A DNA stretch of 64,000 nt from Candidatus Sabulitectum sp. GTDB lineage: Bacteria > Fermentibacterota > Fermentibacteria > Fermentibacterales > JCC-6. Of the stretch, positions 38,516 through 46,818 are shown one piece after another. A program made the translations under genes and the position numbers. Location: assembly GCA_021107435.1 (NCBI GenBank), contig JAIOSV010000028.1, forward strand, positions 28,177 through 92,176. Direction: 5' to 3'. Every line of letters starts with the position of its first letter. Position 1 is the stretch's first letter. Under the pieces are notes generated by a model, which was not told where the DNA came from, searched no databases, and saw only the letters and a list, made by a program, of their open reading frames with translations.

Positions 38516-39253
38516 GTGAAGTATTATCCACCAAGGTTCCTCTTCAGGCGATTTGAGCTGGTCAGGAGAATTGCTCCAGGCGGTACATTTCTTGAGGTCG
38601 GACCCGGATCTTTTAATCTAACAAAAGATTTGTTGAAGTTGTTTAATGATGGTGTAGTTGTTGATTTCAACGAGGAAGTACGAAGAACCTTTGATCTTTT
38701 GAGCAGAGCTGAAAGATCGGATCTTTCTCTGGTGATTTCTGATTTTAACTCATTTGAGAGCACTGAGACTTTCAGCGCGATAATCGCATGTGAGGTTCTT
38801 GAGCACATTGAAGATGAGGCAGAATTTCTGCGGCATGCATACTACCTTCTGGGGAAGCGGGGACAACTGGTTCTTTCAGTACCCGCGAGAAGGAAATTCT
38901 GGTCTGTTCATGATGAGGGCGTCGGGCATCTGCGAAGGTATGAAAAGAAAGAACTAAGAGAATTCCTGAAAGAGCAGGGATTCATCAACGTAAACATTAT
39001 TTCTTATGGATTTCCATTCGTTAACATCCTTAGACTGCCGAGGATAATTCTCGCGAAGAAACAGCATATCAGAAACAGCAGGTTGACAACAATACAACAG
39101 ACAAAAGAAAGTGGGCTAAGCCAGTATAGAGTAATGGCTGGCGCATTTGGTTTAATATGCAATAAATATACTATTGCACCGCTTTCGTTACTGGCTTCCT
39201 TTTTCAACAAATGTGATTTCTCCAACGGGTACATAGTGATCGCGGAGAAGTGA
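38516..39253 (+). CDS. SAM-dependent methyltransferase (class I); start probably GTG 38516
   Basis: TFLEVGPGSFNLTKDLL motif I, FSAIIACEVLEHIEDEAEFLRHAYYLLGKRGQLVLSVPA; GGGGAGGGG RBS just upstream of GTG. Confidence 0.85.
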   Translation: MKYYPPRFLFRRFELVRRIAPGGTFLEVGPGSFNLTKDLLKLFNDGVVVDFNEEVRRTFDLLSRAERSDLSLVISDFNSFESTETFSAIIACEVLEHIEDEAEFLRHAYYLLGKRGQLVLSVPARRKFWSVHDEGVGHLRRYEKKELREFLKEQGFINVNIISYGFPFVNILRLPRIILAKKQHIRNSRLTTIQQTKESGLSQYRVMAGAFGLICNKYTIAPLSLLASFFNKCDFSNGYIVIAEK

Positions 39254-39482
39254 GTTAACAAAGTTCTCAGAATTCTCCACACCGGGAAAGCATCAGTGTT
39301 CATATTATTCTGAGTATGTAACGCGGCAAAGATGACGGGTATCTTGTCCTGTTCAAACTAACTGATGCTCTTGACAACGCTGATACCGCCAAACATTCTC
39401 AAGTCGGAGACAGAACGGGTATCCAGCAGGTTTTGGTTTTATGTAAGAAAAGCCGCAGGTCGAACGCGGAGGAGGAGTTCTG

Positions 39483-40133
39483 GTGAGGAAAAATATTAAA
39501 GATTTTGTTAATATAGTAAGCGAATCACTGCCGATCATTGAGCCAATCTACGAATTTGGTTCACTACAGGTGCCCGGTCAGGTAGGTTTTGCGGATCTGC
39601 GCCCACTGTTTGGAAACAGGGAATATGCAGGTTGTGATATGCAGGAAGGTCCGGGAGTAGACAAAGTACTGAATCTGCATTCAATTGACCTTCCGTCTGA
39701 ATCAGTCGGGGAAGTATTGTGTTTCGACACACTGGAACATGTGGAGTATCCCCGGAAAGCACTGGACGAGATCTATCGAATACTGAAACCTGATGGAATT
39801 GCTGTAATCAGCTCTGTAATGAATTTTCCCATTCATGATTACCCGTATGATTACTGGCGATTCACACCTGAGGCTTTTAAATCTCTCCTGAATCCCTTCG
39901 CCGGTTCTTTTGTTGGTTTTCAAGGGAGTAAACACTTTCCGCATACTGTAGTTGGAATCGGTTTCAAGGGCGATACACCCCCAACAGTGCAGTTCATTGA
40001 GAAATACGATACATGGCAGAGGAGTGATCGCAAATCGTTTAGACAACTGGTTATCAAGTTAACACCACCACTGTTCCTTCCCGCGATAGCAGGGCTGCAC
40101 AGAACAATAACCGGTTTAAAAAGAATCGATTGA
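39483..40133 (+). CDS. SAM-dependent methyltransferase (type 11)
   Basis: GEVLCFDTLEHVEYPRKALDEIYRILKPDGIAVISSVM; GTG start after GGAGGAGG. Confidence 0.82.
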   Translation: MRKNIKDFVNIVSESLPIIEPIYEFGSLQVPGQVGFADLRPLFGNREYAGCDMQEGPGVDKVLNLHSIDLPSESVGEVLCFDTLEHVEYPRKALDEIYRILKPDGIAVISSVMNFPIHDYPYDYWRFTPEAFKSLLNPFAGSFVGFQGSKHFPHTVVGIGFKGDTPPTVQFIEKYDTWQRSDRKSFRQLVIKLTPPLFLPAIAGLHRTITGLKRID

Positions 40134-40143
40134 ACGTCCTGAA

Positions 40144-41265
40144 CTAATTACGAGTGATACTCATAATAGCATTTACCAACGGAATAACCAGTTGTTTGGG
40201 GCGAAGCGTTTTGTAATACAGGTCATAAGATGAATCTGCCAGTTGTTTGCGAAGATCCGGTGAATTGTGCAATACTGTGATTGCATCCGCAAGTGATGCC
40301 GCTGAGCCCATTTCGCAGAGGAACACGTTCTCCAGGTGCGTAAAGAGTTCTCGGACTGCTTTGTTGTCTCCTGCGATTACCGGTTTTCTCATGGCGATCA
40401 TTTCGTAGAGTTTGCCAGCTATCACATTCCTGGCTTTGGGAACCAATGAGTAATGTCCTCCCAGACAAATGTCGGATTCAGCTATTTCAGTAATAACCTG
40501 TTCTCTTGGGATGCGACCAAGGAATGAAATGTTATCGACATGCTCACTGATTGCTCGTTGTCTGATCTTGTCCAGTATTGGGCTGGAACCTGCTATTCTG
40601 AGGTGAACCGGTAATTCCGTAATAAGTTTCATTGCGTCAATTATTACTGCCAGGCCTTGAAGCGGGATACCCGAGCCGACCCAGAACAGTGAAGTTTTTG
40701 ACACTGAGGGGATGTCAGGTTGCTCAACTGGATGGAAAAGACTGTTTTCACATGAAATATAGATTGGCAGAAATTTGTTTCCTGGTACACCAAAAGTGTC
40801 TGAGAAATAATCAGCATGGGCTTTTGTATCAATAAGAATCATATCCGCGAGCTTGCAGTTGTATTTATCGATCTGGAAAAGCAGTTTTCCAAGAAGTGAA
40901 TCGGGTCTGCATTTCCGACGCTCTTTGCAATAACTCTGCCATATAGATATGTGCGCGTCGTAGATAATGGGTTTGCGAGTCAGTATTCTCAGAATTGGGA
41001 AGATTTCCCAGCATCTGAAATTCGCGATTACCACATCTGAATGTTTTTTTGTCTTTAGAAAGCGAAGAATGGCTTTTGGGTATCTTAGCCGGGAGTGCTC
41101 ATTTACAATACAGGGTATTATTCTTAATTCGTGCTGTGACAAGCCCTCCAGCAGTGTTTGAGAACGAATGTAATCCGTGTAGTAAGATTGAAAGAAACAT
41201 ACTGCGGGGAAAGAACTTTCACGTTTTGTCTTTGTCATTTGCTTTCCTGACATGAGTATGTACAC
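40144..41265 (-). CDS. Glycosyltransferase, GT4-like
   Basis: SLFWVGSGIPLQGLAVIIDAMKLI..LRIAGSSPILDKIRQRA...ISFLGRIPREQVITEIAESDICLGGH.. VIAGKLYEMIAMRKPVIAGDNKAVRELF. Confidence 0.88.
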   Translation of the reverse strand: MYILMSGKQMTKTKRESSFPAVCFFQSYYTDYIRSQTLLEGLSQHELRIIPCIVNEHSRLRYPKAILRFLKTKKHSDVVIANFRCWEIFPILRILTRKPIIYDAHISIWQSYCKERRKCRPDSLLGKLLFQIDKYNCKLADMILIDTKAHADYFSDTFGVPGNKFLPIYISCENSLFHPVEQPDIPSVSKTSLFWVGSGIPLQGLAVIIDAMKLITELPVHLRIAGSSPILDKIRQRAISEHVDNISFLGRIPREQVITEIAESDICLGGHYSLVPKARNVIAGKLYEMIAMRKPVIAGDNKAVRELFTHLENVFLCEMGSAASLADAITVLHNSPDLRKQLADSSYDLYYKTLRPKQLVIPLVNAIMSITRN

Positions 41266-41368
41266 AAATGGAAATCATACTGATGCATGTTATATATTAC
41301 ATAAGGGAGAGCAATTACCATCCGTTTGAATTTCAGAGGATTGCGGTTAAAGAAGAGAAAAGGAACTG

Positions 41369-42214
41369 TTGATGAAACGTGAGCCGCGGGAACTGGTAAA
41401 GAGGGCAAAGGATTTACTGCACCATGTCGGGGAAGAGTGCATCTGCAATACCGGTACGATGGGAGAGCTGACCAGTATCGCGGATGAGCTGGAGGATGTT
41501 CTCAGCGGTGATGAGCCTGCAGCTGGAGAGGTGTTGCGAATACTGGGGCATGAGCTTAAGTCGCCTCTTGCGGCAATTGTGAGCCTCCTGCACGCTGTTG
41601 AGATAGGGTATGTAAAGAATCCCGAGAATTCCATGCAGATGGTTGCCAGAGCGCGTAAGAGAGCAGAAGAGCTGCTGCCGCTGGTTAATGACATTATGGT
41701 GCTGGGAGATCTGACAGGTACCGATGTCTCACAGCTTGATGAAAAGGTAAGTATGCTGGCGGTCTGTCGGAGTGTACACGAGCTTATGGAGCTTATGTTT
41801 CAGGAGAAGGGAATCTGCTTTGAGTTTTCCTTTCCTGAGAATGAGCCGTTTTTCCCTGTGCGGGGCAGAGAGAGCTTTCTCCGTCGAGTTGTCCAGAATC
41901 TCTGTGTAAATGCATTCAAGTACAACAGAATCGGCGGATGTATCTATCTTCGAGTGTTTGGTGAAAGTTCTTCCGTGATAGTAGAGGTTAAGGATACCGG
42001 TATGGGCATACCTGCGGAGGATCTGCCGCATGTATTCGCGTTTCTCTACAGAGGCGGGCAGGCGAAACGGAATCCAGACGGCGGGCTTGGGCTTGGGCTT
42101 TCAATGGTCAAGCAGATAGTTGAAGTGCACGGTGGAACCATTACCGCTGAAAGTGAAGAAGGGAAGGGAACGATAATGACGGTCCGTCTTCCCCTGTGTA
42201 CCGGTTGCGGTTAG
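41369..42214 (+). CDS. Soluble sensor histidine kinase (HisKA + HATPase_c)
   Basis: LGHELKSPLAAIVSLLHAVEIG; N-box NLCVNAFKYN, VKDTGMGIPAEDLPHVFAFLYRGG, GGLGLGLSMVKQIVEVHGG; no TM segment. Confidence 0.92.
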   Translation: MMKREPRELVKRAKDLLHHVGEECICNTGTMGELTSIADELEDVLSGDEPAAGEVLRILGHELKSPLAAIVSLLHAVEIGYVKNPENSMQMVARARKRAEELLPLVNDIMVLGDLTGTDVSQLDEKVSMLAVCRSVHELMELMFQEKGICFEFSFPENEPFFPVRGRESFLRRVVQNLCVNAFKYNRIGGCIYLRVFGESSSVIVEVKDTGMGIPAEDLPHVFAFLYRGGQAKRNPDGGLGLGLSMVKQIVEVHGGTITAESEEGKGTIMTVRLPLCTGCG

Positions 42215-42243
42215 TGAAGCAGACCTCTTCACTGTGGTCAGCC

Positions 42244-42888
42244 TCAACCTCCCGAGTCAATATCACTTATCCTGACATTCCAGGTGTAACCGCCGGGCTC
42301 TACAACAACACTCCATCTGGTGTAGGTGTCGCCGTCCTCGTCCTCAATGTAAATATCGTAAGTATCTGATTGGAGATAGGCAGTGTAGGTGTCTCCCTGA
42401 TAAAGGATTTCTTCGCCAAGGTGATTATCACCCCAGTCATCACCGTCGGAAGGTGATATCCAAACTCCATAAACATCCCAGCTGCCCAGATTGTTGGTGA
42501 TGGTAATGGGGCACTGGCCGGTGTTTTGCAGGTTTGTTGATGATGAGTTTATCTCATCCATGTCATCCAGGGTGACTGTCCACTCGAAGCCGTCTGCTCC
42601 TATTCGTATATCATGCAGTGTGTAGGTGTCTCCATCCTCGTCTATAACCTGCAGGTCATAAACGCCTGGTTGCACCATAACCTCGGCTGTTTTGCCGGGC
42701 TCAAGAACATCTGTACCTGGAAGGTGGTTGGAGCCCCACACATCGTCAGTGCCTCGGCTGATGTACACACAGTAAATATCGTATTCTTCAAGTCCGTTGG
42801 TGACTGCCAGGGGAACCTTTTCCAGGCAGCCTGTCGAGAAGAGAATAATTGCTGCGGTGAGTATGCGGGAAAGTGTTTTTCCGTTCAA
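42244..42888 (-). CDS. Repeat-domain lipoprotein 1 (2 domains), TTG start
   Basis: Lipobox FSTGC; VIDEDGDTYTLHDIRIGADGFEWTVTLDDMD and IEDEDGDTYTRWSVVVEPGGYTWNVRISDID. Confidence 0.85.
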   Translation of the reverse strand: MNGKTLSRILTAAIILFSTGCLEKVPLAVTNGLEEYDIYCVYISRGTDDVWGSNHLPGTDVLEPGKTAEVMVQPGVYDLQVIDEDGDTYTLHDIRIGADGFEWTVTLDDMDEINSSSTNLQNTGQCPITITNNLGSWDVYGVWISPSDGDDWGDNHLGEEILYQGDTYTAYLQSDTYDIYIEDEDGDTYTRWSVVVEPGGYTWNVRISDIDSGG

Positions 42889-42940
42889 GAATATAACCTC
42901 CTTTTAACGGTAATACCTTCAGGGCTGTTTCTGTATTCCA

Positions 42941-43270
42941 TCAGTCTATATCTGCTGGCAGTACTTCCCAGAGGTAATCATCTTCTGCGATTTTCCTGTC
43001 CCATATTGTGTATGTGTTTCCGCGGTCATCCACAACCTGAATATCGTAAGTATCAGGAAGAACTGTTATCTCCAGAGATTCTCCCGGCAAAAGTACTTTC
43101 CATTCAGGTAGTGAGTTTATTCCCCATTCGTCCTCAGATCCACTGCTGACATATATGCACTCTATGTTCCTGTCTTCCAGATCGTTGGTGATGATGATTC
43201 TAGCGGGATCAAAGCATCCTGTTGTGATCAGAAACAGGAGCGGTATTGTTATCAGGCAAAATCTTGCCAT
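42941..43270 (-). CDS. Repeat-domain lipoprotein 2 (1 domain)
   Basis: Lipobox ITTGC; IIITNDLEDRNIECIYVSSGSEDEWGINSLP...YDIQVVDDRGNTYTIWDRKIAEDDYLWEV. Confidence 0.85.
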   Translation of the reverse strand: MARFCLITIPLLFLITTGCFDPARIIITNDLEDRNIECIYVSSGSEDEWGINSLPEWKVLLPGESLEITVLPDTYDIQVVDDRGNTYTIWDRKIAEDDYLWEVLPADID

Positions 43271-43506
43271 TAGAACTCTCCTTTAAATTCGCCCAGTACC
43301 CTGTCAGGTAATAAGTGTCGATATAATGCGCCGCTATCCTGAGTTCCTGCAAGGCGCTGATATATGCGCATAGCATCGCTATGTAATTGAATCAGTAACG
43401 CAGCAGGGGCTCTGGAGAGCAAGCAGGATGCGACAGCTATTGCTTGACAGGGTACTGGTTTGTCAAGGCAGGAAATAGTGTTTTTCAAGATAGTCATCTC
43501 CTGTTA

Positions 43507-44223
43507 CTATTGCGGAACCCAGATTACGCCCCGTTGATTTCTGGAAGATATTTCCCAGTGGAAATCGCCTTCCTCAATTTGAATGTCACAGATGAAGAAT
43601 ATATCGCCGTATGTATTTTCTACCAGGAACAGGTAGCTTCTATGCGTCCGAATGCGAAAAGTGAATTCAGTATTAGGCTGGAGGAACTGCCCGTTCAGGT
43701 GTTCTACACATACTTCACCAAAGCCATCGTCGTGAATGGTTTGTATACTTGAGAGGACTCCGCATCCGGGAGCTGTGGTGATGTGAACAAGAGCAACACC
43801 TTTATGGGAATCAGAGGGATGAGAATAATATCTGAAAAGGTTATCACTATCGGAACTCTGAACATGCCATTCGAAACCATCTTCTTCAATCAGAACATCC
43901 CATTTGAAAAATCGGTTGTTTCCGCTGTCCAGGCATTTGAAGTCATAGTGTCTGCCAGGTACAACTTGAAATGTTATTGGTTCGTTGACTGGATAGGCAT
44001 CATGAAAAATTCCCCAGTCATCATCATCAGATAAACTGCAGTATGCATTTTTGATTTGTCCGGATACTCCATCACCCGGAATAACAGAAACCGTTGCATA
44101 TTGTTGAACCTCCGGGGTTTCATCCACTTTAACAGTTGTGCTATCTGATGTCGGTTCGGTGTTTTCGCCACAGCCGGAAAACAGAAGAAAGCAAAGAATC
44201 AAGTAAAAAGCAGCTTTCTTCAT
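43507..44223 (-). CDS. Repeat-domain lipoprotein 3 (2 divergent domains)
   Basis: Start MKKAAFYLILCFLLFSGCGEN; AYCSLSDDDDWGIFHDAYPV...YDFKCLDSGNNRFFKWDVLIEEDGFEWHVQSSDSD plus second divergent unit ending IQIEEGDFHWEIS. Confidence 0.82.
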   Translation of the reverse strand: MKKAAFYLILCFLLFSGCGENTEPTSDSTTVKVDETPEVQQYATVSVIPGDGVSGQIKNAYCSLSDDDDWGIFHDAYPVNEPITFQVVPGRHYDFKCLDSGNNRFFKWDVLIEEDGFEWHVQSSDSDNLFRYYSHPSDSHKGVALVHITTAPGCGVLSSIQTIHDDGFGEVCVEHLNGQFLQPNTEFTFRIRTHRSYLFLVENTYGDIFFICDIQIEEGDFHWEISSRNQRGVIWVPQ

Positions 44224-44304
44224 GAAACCTCCTGTTATTGATTTCATATCTCAACGAATGATTGAACAGTACCAACAGGGAAATACATTGAAGGAAAGAG
44301 GTGT

Positions 44305-44337
44305 AAAAACAGGGGGCAGACAATGCCCCCTGTTTTT
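44305..44337 (-). terminator. Rho-independent terminator downstream of repeat lipoprotein 4
   Basis: AAAAACAGGGGGCA-GACAA-TGCCCCCTGTTTTT, 14-bp perfect stem with T-tracts on both strands. Confidence 0.9.
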
Positions 44338-44360
44338 TGAAATCCAAGGTATCAAAGACA

Positions 44361-45305
44361 TTAGTCCATATCGGAAAGTTCAACTTCCCAGTAGAAACCG
44401 TGTTCGTCGATATCAATATCCCAGAGGGTGTAGGTGTCACCATCTTCGTCTTCTACCTTGAAGTCATAGGTATCACCGGCAGGCACGAAGAAGGTGAATT
44501 CCTCATCTGCTGAAAGGATCTCGGATCCAAGACGGTCTTCGCCCCATGGTCCGTCGCTGGGATCACCGTAGACATACCAGATAGTCCAGTCGCCAAGTCC
44601 ATTGTAGATGGTTATGGGGGCATCGCCCTCATCGTTGTTGAGAATGGCTGAGTTGTCCATATCGGAAAGTTCAACTTCCCATACGAAGCCGTCGTCGCCA
44701 ATCCATACATCCCAGAGAATGTACTCATCATCATCTTCATCAATGCATTTGAAATCGTAGTAATCGCCTGACATTACGTCAAATGATATAGACTCGCCTG
44801 GTTCAAGGAGCTCGCTGCCGAAGCGGTCATCGCCCCAGTCATCATTCTCGGAAAGGGTGCAGTATCCGTACCAGAGGGTCCAGCTTCCGAGAGCGTTCTC
44901 GATAGTTACAGTTACTTCCTCGCCATCGGTGTTCCAGTCACCGTCTTCAAGGGTAACTTCCCATTCGAATCCGTGCTCATCAATTACAACGCCCCAGCGG
45001 GAGTAAATATCGCCATCTTCGTCAACAATCTCAATATCGTAAGTATCAGCTTCTTCAAGTATTATCGTGAACTCATCTCCGGGAGCCAGAATCTCGTCAA
45101 GGATATTATCAGTCCAGTCACTGTCTGAAGGATCAATCCAGATTTCGTGAATATCCCAGCTTTCAAGGCCGTTGATGATAACTACTTCGATTTCAACTTC
45201 TTCTACTTCTTCCGGTGCGTCAGCCGCGGGTGCTTCCCCGCCGCCGCATGCGAAGAAAAGCACAGGGAAAAGCATAAGTGCCATGAGCAAATGGATTTTT
45301 TTCAT
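44361..45305 (-). CDS. Repeat-domain lipoprotein 4 (3 canonical domains); ORF-track start is too early
   Basis: Start MKKIHLLMALMLFPVLFFACGGGE after AAGGAGGG; three units ending FEWEVTLEDGD / FVWEVELSDMD / FYWEVELSDMD*. Confidence 0.88.
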   Translation of the reverse strand: MKKIHLLMALMLFPVLFFACGGGEAPAADAPEEVEEVEIEVVIINGLESWDIHEIWIDPSDSDWTDNILDEILAPGDEFTIILEEADTYDIEIVDEDGDIYSRWGVVIDEHGFEWEVTLEDGDWNTDGEEVTVTIENALGSWTLWYGYCTLSENDDWGDDRFGSELLEPGESISFDVMSGDYYDFKCIDEDDDEYILWDVWIGDDGFVWEVELSDMDNSAILNNDEGDAPITIYNGLGDWTIWYVYGDPSDGPWGEDRLGSEILSADEEFTFFVPAGDTYDFKVEDEDGDTYTLWDIDIDEHGFYWEVELSDMD

Positions 45306-45396
45306 TATCCCTCCTTTTTGGGTTTTTAAAATCTCAACTCTGAATCGAACAAGCGAAAATAAGAGAACGTAACGGTAGAGTAAAGACCAGGAAAAA

Positions 45397-45417
45397 GGGG
45401 ACTGCCGAACAGCCCCC
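45397..45417 (-). terminator. Rho-independent terminator downstream of repeat lipoprotein 5
   Basis: On minus strand GGGGGCTG-TTCGG-CAGTCCCC-TTTTT. Confidence 0.8.
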
Positions 45418-45438
45418 TTTCGCTCAATTGACAGGATA

Positions 45439-45765
45439 CTAGTCCATGTCGGAAAGTTCAACGCTCCAGTTGTATCCAGCGGAGCCAATCTCAACGTCCC
45501 AGCGTGTGTATGAATCGCCGTCTTCATCCACAAGCATGATGTCATAAATGCCTGCGGGAACACTGATAGTAGCAACTTCTGCCGGTTCCAGAACATTACT
45601 TATACGATTTTCGGTCCACTCATCGCTGTCTGAAGGATCGATGTAGATCTCCTCGATGTCCCAGGCACCAAGATCGTTAGTAATCTCTACGCGAACATTA
45701 TCGCCGCAGCCGGATATGAGAGTTGCGATAAGTGCCATTGTAAGCAACGCTATGATTCTTTTCAT
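45439..45765 (-). CDS. Repeat-domain lipoprotein 5 (1 canonical domain)
   Basis: MKRIIALLTMALIATLISGCGDNVRVEITNDLGAWDIEEIYIDPSDSDEWTENRISNVLEPAEVATISVPAGIYDIMLVDEDGDSYTRWDVEIGSAGYNWSVELSDMD*. Confidence 0.88.
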   Translation of the reverse strand: MKRIIALLTMALIATLISGCGDNVRVEITNDLGAWDIEEIYIDPSDSDEWTENRISNVLEPAEVATISVPAGIYDIMLVDEDGDSYTRWDVEIGSAGYNWSVELSDMD

Positions 45766-45864
45766 TTTTCCCCCAGTTGAAAGAAGCAGGATCAACTATA
45801 GAACCTGCACAGGTAACACTGACCGGTACAATAAGGCAGAGAAAGAGGCAGGTAAACCCCGGCC

Positions 45865-46818
45865 TTATGGAACGAATAAATCGAGGTCATTCATTGTTAT
45901 ATTCCAACTGCCGCCCTCTTCAGGTATGTTTACTGCAAGACGGGTGTATGTGTCATGGTCTTCATCCATAACCCTGATGTCGTATGTACCCGTATTCAAT
46001 AACAGAGAATACTGCTCTTTAGGTTCGATGCCATGTGCAACCAGGTGATTCCCGCTCCAGTTGGTGTTTGAAGAGCTTTTGTGATAGACACCTGTGATAA
46101 TCCAGTCATCCAGAGCATTGCAGAGAACAAATCTACTTGTGCCTGTGCCGGTTTCTTCATGAGAAGCAAGGGTGTCCTCTCTACTGATTTCCCAGCTCTG
46201 GCGTGATCCGTTCCGGGTTACTGAGATTGTTTCGCTGGCGTATTTATCTCGCAGATTATCTTCAGCAGTAATACAGTAGCATCCCGGTTCCAGCCGCGTA
46301 TTCAATGTTCTGCCGGGAAAGAGTATGAAGGCGCCAAGCATGTCGGGACTATCTTCTGTGTTTTCTCCCGATCTGATTGCATAGAGCCAGTAAACATCTT
46401 TGTCCTGAAGAGAGTTAGTGATTCTGATTGTACAGGTTCCGGAGCCGGTCCAGTATTCCCCGCCGGATTCAATGGTTTCTTCAAACACTGTACGGTTTGC
46501 CATGGATACTTCAATTTGCATGGTCTCTATGGAGTCGGTGATTGTCAGGCGGGAATTGTAAACACCGCCGGTTGCGTCTATTGCTTTGACTGCTGAACTG
46601 TTCCGGGGAATTGTGACCTGAAAGTTATCACCCGGTCTCAGCGGATGCTCCAGAAGGTTAATACTGTGGTTTGCACGATACACTTCAGTCAGGGTAATGT
46701 CTGGCAGCGTGTTTGTAATCCGTAGTGATATTTCTTTGTGTTCATCGAGTTTGCAGCTCGTCAGCAGTATTACTCCTGCGAGAACCAGCAGAGTTGTGTA
46801 CTTAGTTCGATTCATCAC
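45865..46818 (-). CDS. Repeat-domain lipoprotein 6 (3 domains, the first two divergent)
   Basis: Lipobox VILLTSC; last unit VLCNALDDWIITGVYHKSSSNTNWSGNHLVAHGIEPKEQYSLLLNTGTYDIRVMDEDHDTYTRLAVNIPEEGGSWNITMNDLD. Confidence 0.82.
   Translation of the reverse strand: MMNRTKYTTLLVLAGVILLTSCKLDEHKEISLRITNTLPDITLTEVYRANHSINLLEHPLRPGDNFQVTIPRNSSAVKAIDATGGVYNSRLTITDSIETMQIEVSMANRTVFEETIESGGEYWTGSGTCTIRITNSLQDKDVYWLYAIRSGENTEDSPDMLGAFILFPGRTLNTRLEPGCYCITAEDNLRDKYASETISVTRNGSRQSWEISREDTLASHEETGTGTSRFVLCNALDDWIITGVYHKSSSNTNWSGNHLVAHGIEPKEQYSLLLNTGTYDIRVMDEDHDTYTRLAVNIPEEGGSWNITMNDLDLFVP

Noticed and set aside
42941-43270. Considered dockerin or EF-hand annotation for the repeat lipoproteins
   Set aside because: Acidic motif lacks the F-helix pattern and 12-residue EF loop spacing; kept only as a possible metal-binding inference.
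45306-45596. N-terminal ~97 residues of ORF 44361..45596
   Set aside because: Read out of frame through the neighbouring lipoprotein gene and spacer; the lipoprotein signal and RBS place the start at 45305.
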